Shown: positions 62,986 through 64,000 of the stretch, in pieces | Numbering within the stretch: the first letter of the stretch is position 1 | Layout of the letters: each line of letters starts with the position of its first letter | Assembly: GCA_009712635.1 (NCBI GenBank) | Contig: WASS01000016.1 | Location: 62,001 to 126,000, forward strand | Length of the DNA stretch: 64,000 bases | Reading direction: 5' to 3' | Source of the DNA: Hungatella sp. | GTDB lineage: Bacteria; Bacillota; Clostridia; Lachnospirales; Lachnospiraceae | Notes under the pieces: model-generated | The model's database searches: none | Told to the model about the DNA's origin: nothing | The model's input: only the letters and a program-made list of their open reading frames with translations | Program-made: the position numbers and the translations under genes

Positions 62986-64000
62986 ATGGAAAAAATTAAG
63001 GAATTATTAGGTAAACTAAGTGATAAGACGAAAAAGATAATTATTGCGTCAGTGATTGGCGTATTGGTTATAGGCGGCGCTGTCTTTGCAGCAATGTCCA
63101 TGCGGCAGAAACCGTATGAAGTTATGTTTACCGGGGTGAGTAGTGAAGAATCAAAGCAGATTATTGGGAAACTGCAGGAAGACGGGATTGATTATCAGTA
63201 TGATAATGGTGACATTAAGGTGCCTACAGAGCAGATGGACACCACAAGAGCCAAACTGGTGTCAGAAGGATATCCCAAAAGCGGTTTTACATATGATGTT
63301 TTCAAAAACAATGTTAATCTTATGACTACAGATACAGATCGTCAGACATTTAAGCTGTATGATCTGGAAACAAGAATTGGATCTACGATTCAGATTTTTG
63401 ATGGAGTAAAAGAAGCATATGTTACCATAGCCCTGGGAGAAACTTCTAAATATGCACTGTCCGAAGATAGCGCGAAGGAAGCGAGTGCCCAGGCTGTTGT
63501 CGTTATGAAGGACGGGGGATCGCCGACGGAAGAACAGGCGAATTCCATACAGCTTTTAATCTCCAGAAGTATTCCGGGAATGGTAATTGATAATGTATCT
63601 GTCTTTGATGGCAACGGCCGTCAGGTATCAACTAATGCTGGCGATACTGATACAAATTCCGGAAAAGCTGCAGATGAGATAGCGAAGCTCATTGAAGACC
63701 AGATCACGGCTAAGGTAATTAATGTACTGGGTCCCATATACGGAAACGGCAATGTGCGTGTATCTGTAAAAGGCACCGTAAATATGGATAAGCTGATCCG
63801 GGAAAGCATTGTTTACAATACACCGGAGAAGATTGATGAGAAGGATAAAACAGGTCTTACTTCTGAAGAATCCATTTCAAAAGAATATTCAGGGAATGCA
63901 CAGGCAGCGTCAGGGGTTGCCGGTTCAGAGGCCAATGCCGATATTCCGCAGTATAATGCTGGCGGACAAAACACGGATAGTGCATACGCATCCAACAGTT
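62986..64000 (+). CDS. fliF: Flagellar MS-ring protein FliF (3' end outside window)
   Basis: The frame is open from the ATG at 62986 to the window edge (338 complete codons of an expected 500-550). TM1 is KIIIASVIGVLVIGGAVFAAM (about residues 17-37). The YscJ/FliF N-terminal domain follows: PYEVMFTGVSSEESKQIIGKLQEDGIDYQ, STPEQ-like VPTEQMDTTRAKLVSEGYPKSGFTYDVF, VKEAYVTIALGETSKYAL, AQAVVVMKDG and ISRSIPGMVIDNVSVFDGNGRQV. The second domain begins near KAADEIAKLIEDQITAKVINVLGPIYGNGNVRVSVKGTVN. The visible end is the Ser/Ala/Gly-rich linker. RBS is poor (GGGCGG fifteen bases upstream). A basal-body operon continuing with fliG is expected. Confidence 0.95.
   Translation, partial: MEKIKELLGKLSDKTKKIIIASVIGVLVIGGAVFAAMSMRQKPYEVMFTGVSSEESKQIIGKLQEDGIDYQYDNGDIKVPTEQMDTTRAKLVSEGYPKSGFTYDVFKNNVNLMTTDTDRQTFKLYDLETRIGSTIQIFDGVKEAYVTIALGETSKYALSEDSAKEASAQAVVVMKDGGSPTEEQANSIQLLISRSIPGMVIDNVSVFDGNGRQVSTNAGDTDTNSGKAADEIAKLIEDQITAKVINVLGPIYGNGNVRVSVKGTVNMDKLIRESIVYNTPEKIDEKDKTGLTSEESISKEYSGNAQAASGVAGSEANADIPQYNAGGQNTDSAYASNS

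Overview
The window looks like a chromosome segment of an anaerobic, spore-forming, motile member of the Clostridia, most likely a Lachnospiraceae of the Lacrimispora/Lachnoclostridium type. This is an inference from gene content: spoIIM next to xerD, a short clostridial-type ThiC, a trpEGDCFBA operon behind a T-box, HemZ, an RSH-type relA, a large commensal-type flagellin, and strong AGGAGG ribosome sites with TTGACA/TATAAT promoters. No rRNA, tRNA, CRISPR array, IS element or prophage was seen.

Layout. 1-2.8 kb: end of a GH2 beta-galactosidase. 2.9-4.0 kb: a methyltransferase behind an attenuated leader or small RNA. 4.0-6.1 kb: thiC-thiW under a TPP riboswitch. 6.1-13 kb: the complete tryptophan operon trpEGDCFBA (minus strand) under a tryptophan T-box. 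13-17 kb: proC, a Nudix hydrolase, spoIIM, xerD, apt. 17-19.3 kb: a stand-alone glutamate-synthase small-subunit homologue coupled to an AEC permease. 19.4-22.3 kb: an SPCA/PMR1-like P-type ATPase under a yybP-ykoY (Mn2+) riboswitch. 22.4-23.3 kb: an EamA exporter.

23.3-32.1 kb is a full autoinducer-2 (AI-2) uptake and processing locus. lsrR-lsrK-cupin read leftwards and lsrA-lsrC-lsrD-lsrB-lsrF read rightwards from a shared control region. AI-2 would be bound by LsrB, imported by LsrACD, phosphorylated by LsrK, sensed by LsrR and degraded by LsrF. The usual LsrG is absent, and a metal-site cupin sits in the lsrRK operon instead. LsrB keeps four of six classical ligand contacts.

32-44 kb is core metabolism: adenosine deaminase, RelA/SpoT, a hexapeptide acyltransferase, a glyoxalase-II-like hydrolase, HemZ, HisRS, AspRS and a secreted LysM-containing 5'-nucleotidase. 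44-52.5 kb: a GNAT protein, two tandem paralogous GT2-TPR glycosyltransferases, a chemoreceptor, KduI, a two-component system and a YjfB motility protein.

52.6-64 kb is a motility region. It holds a three-part glycosyltransferase, flagellin with a structured and probably CsrA-controlled leader, a GT2-TPR protein, a CDP-glycerol-transferase-like protein and a HAD-IIIC (FkbH)/GNAT/SGNH fusion. These look like a flagellin-glycan island. The basal-body operon flgB-fliE-fliF follows, without flgC at its usual place between flgB and fliE. The most interesting items are the lsr locus with its LsrG-for-cupin swap and the glycerol- or glyceryl-type flagellin modification island.
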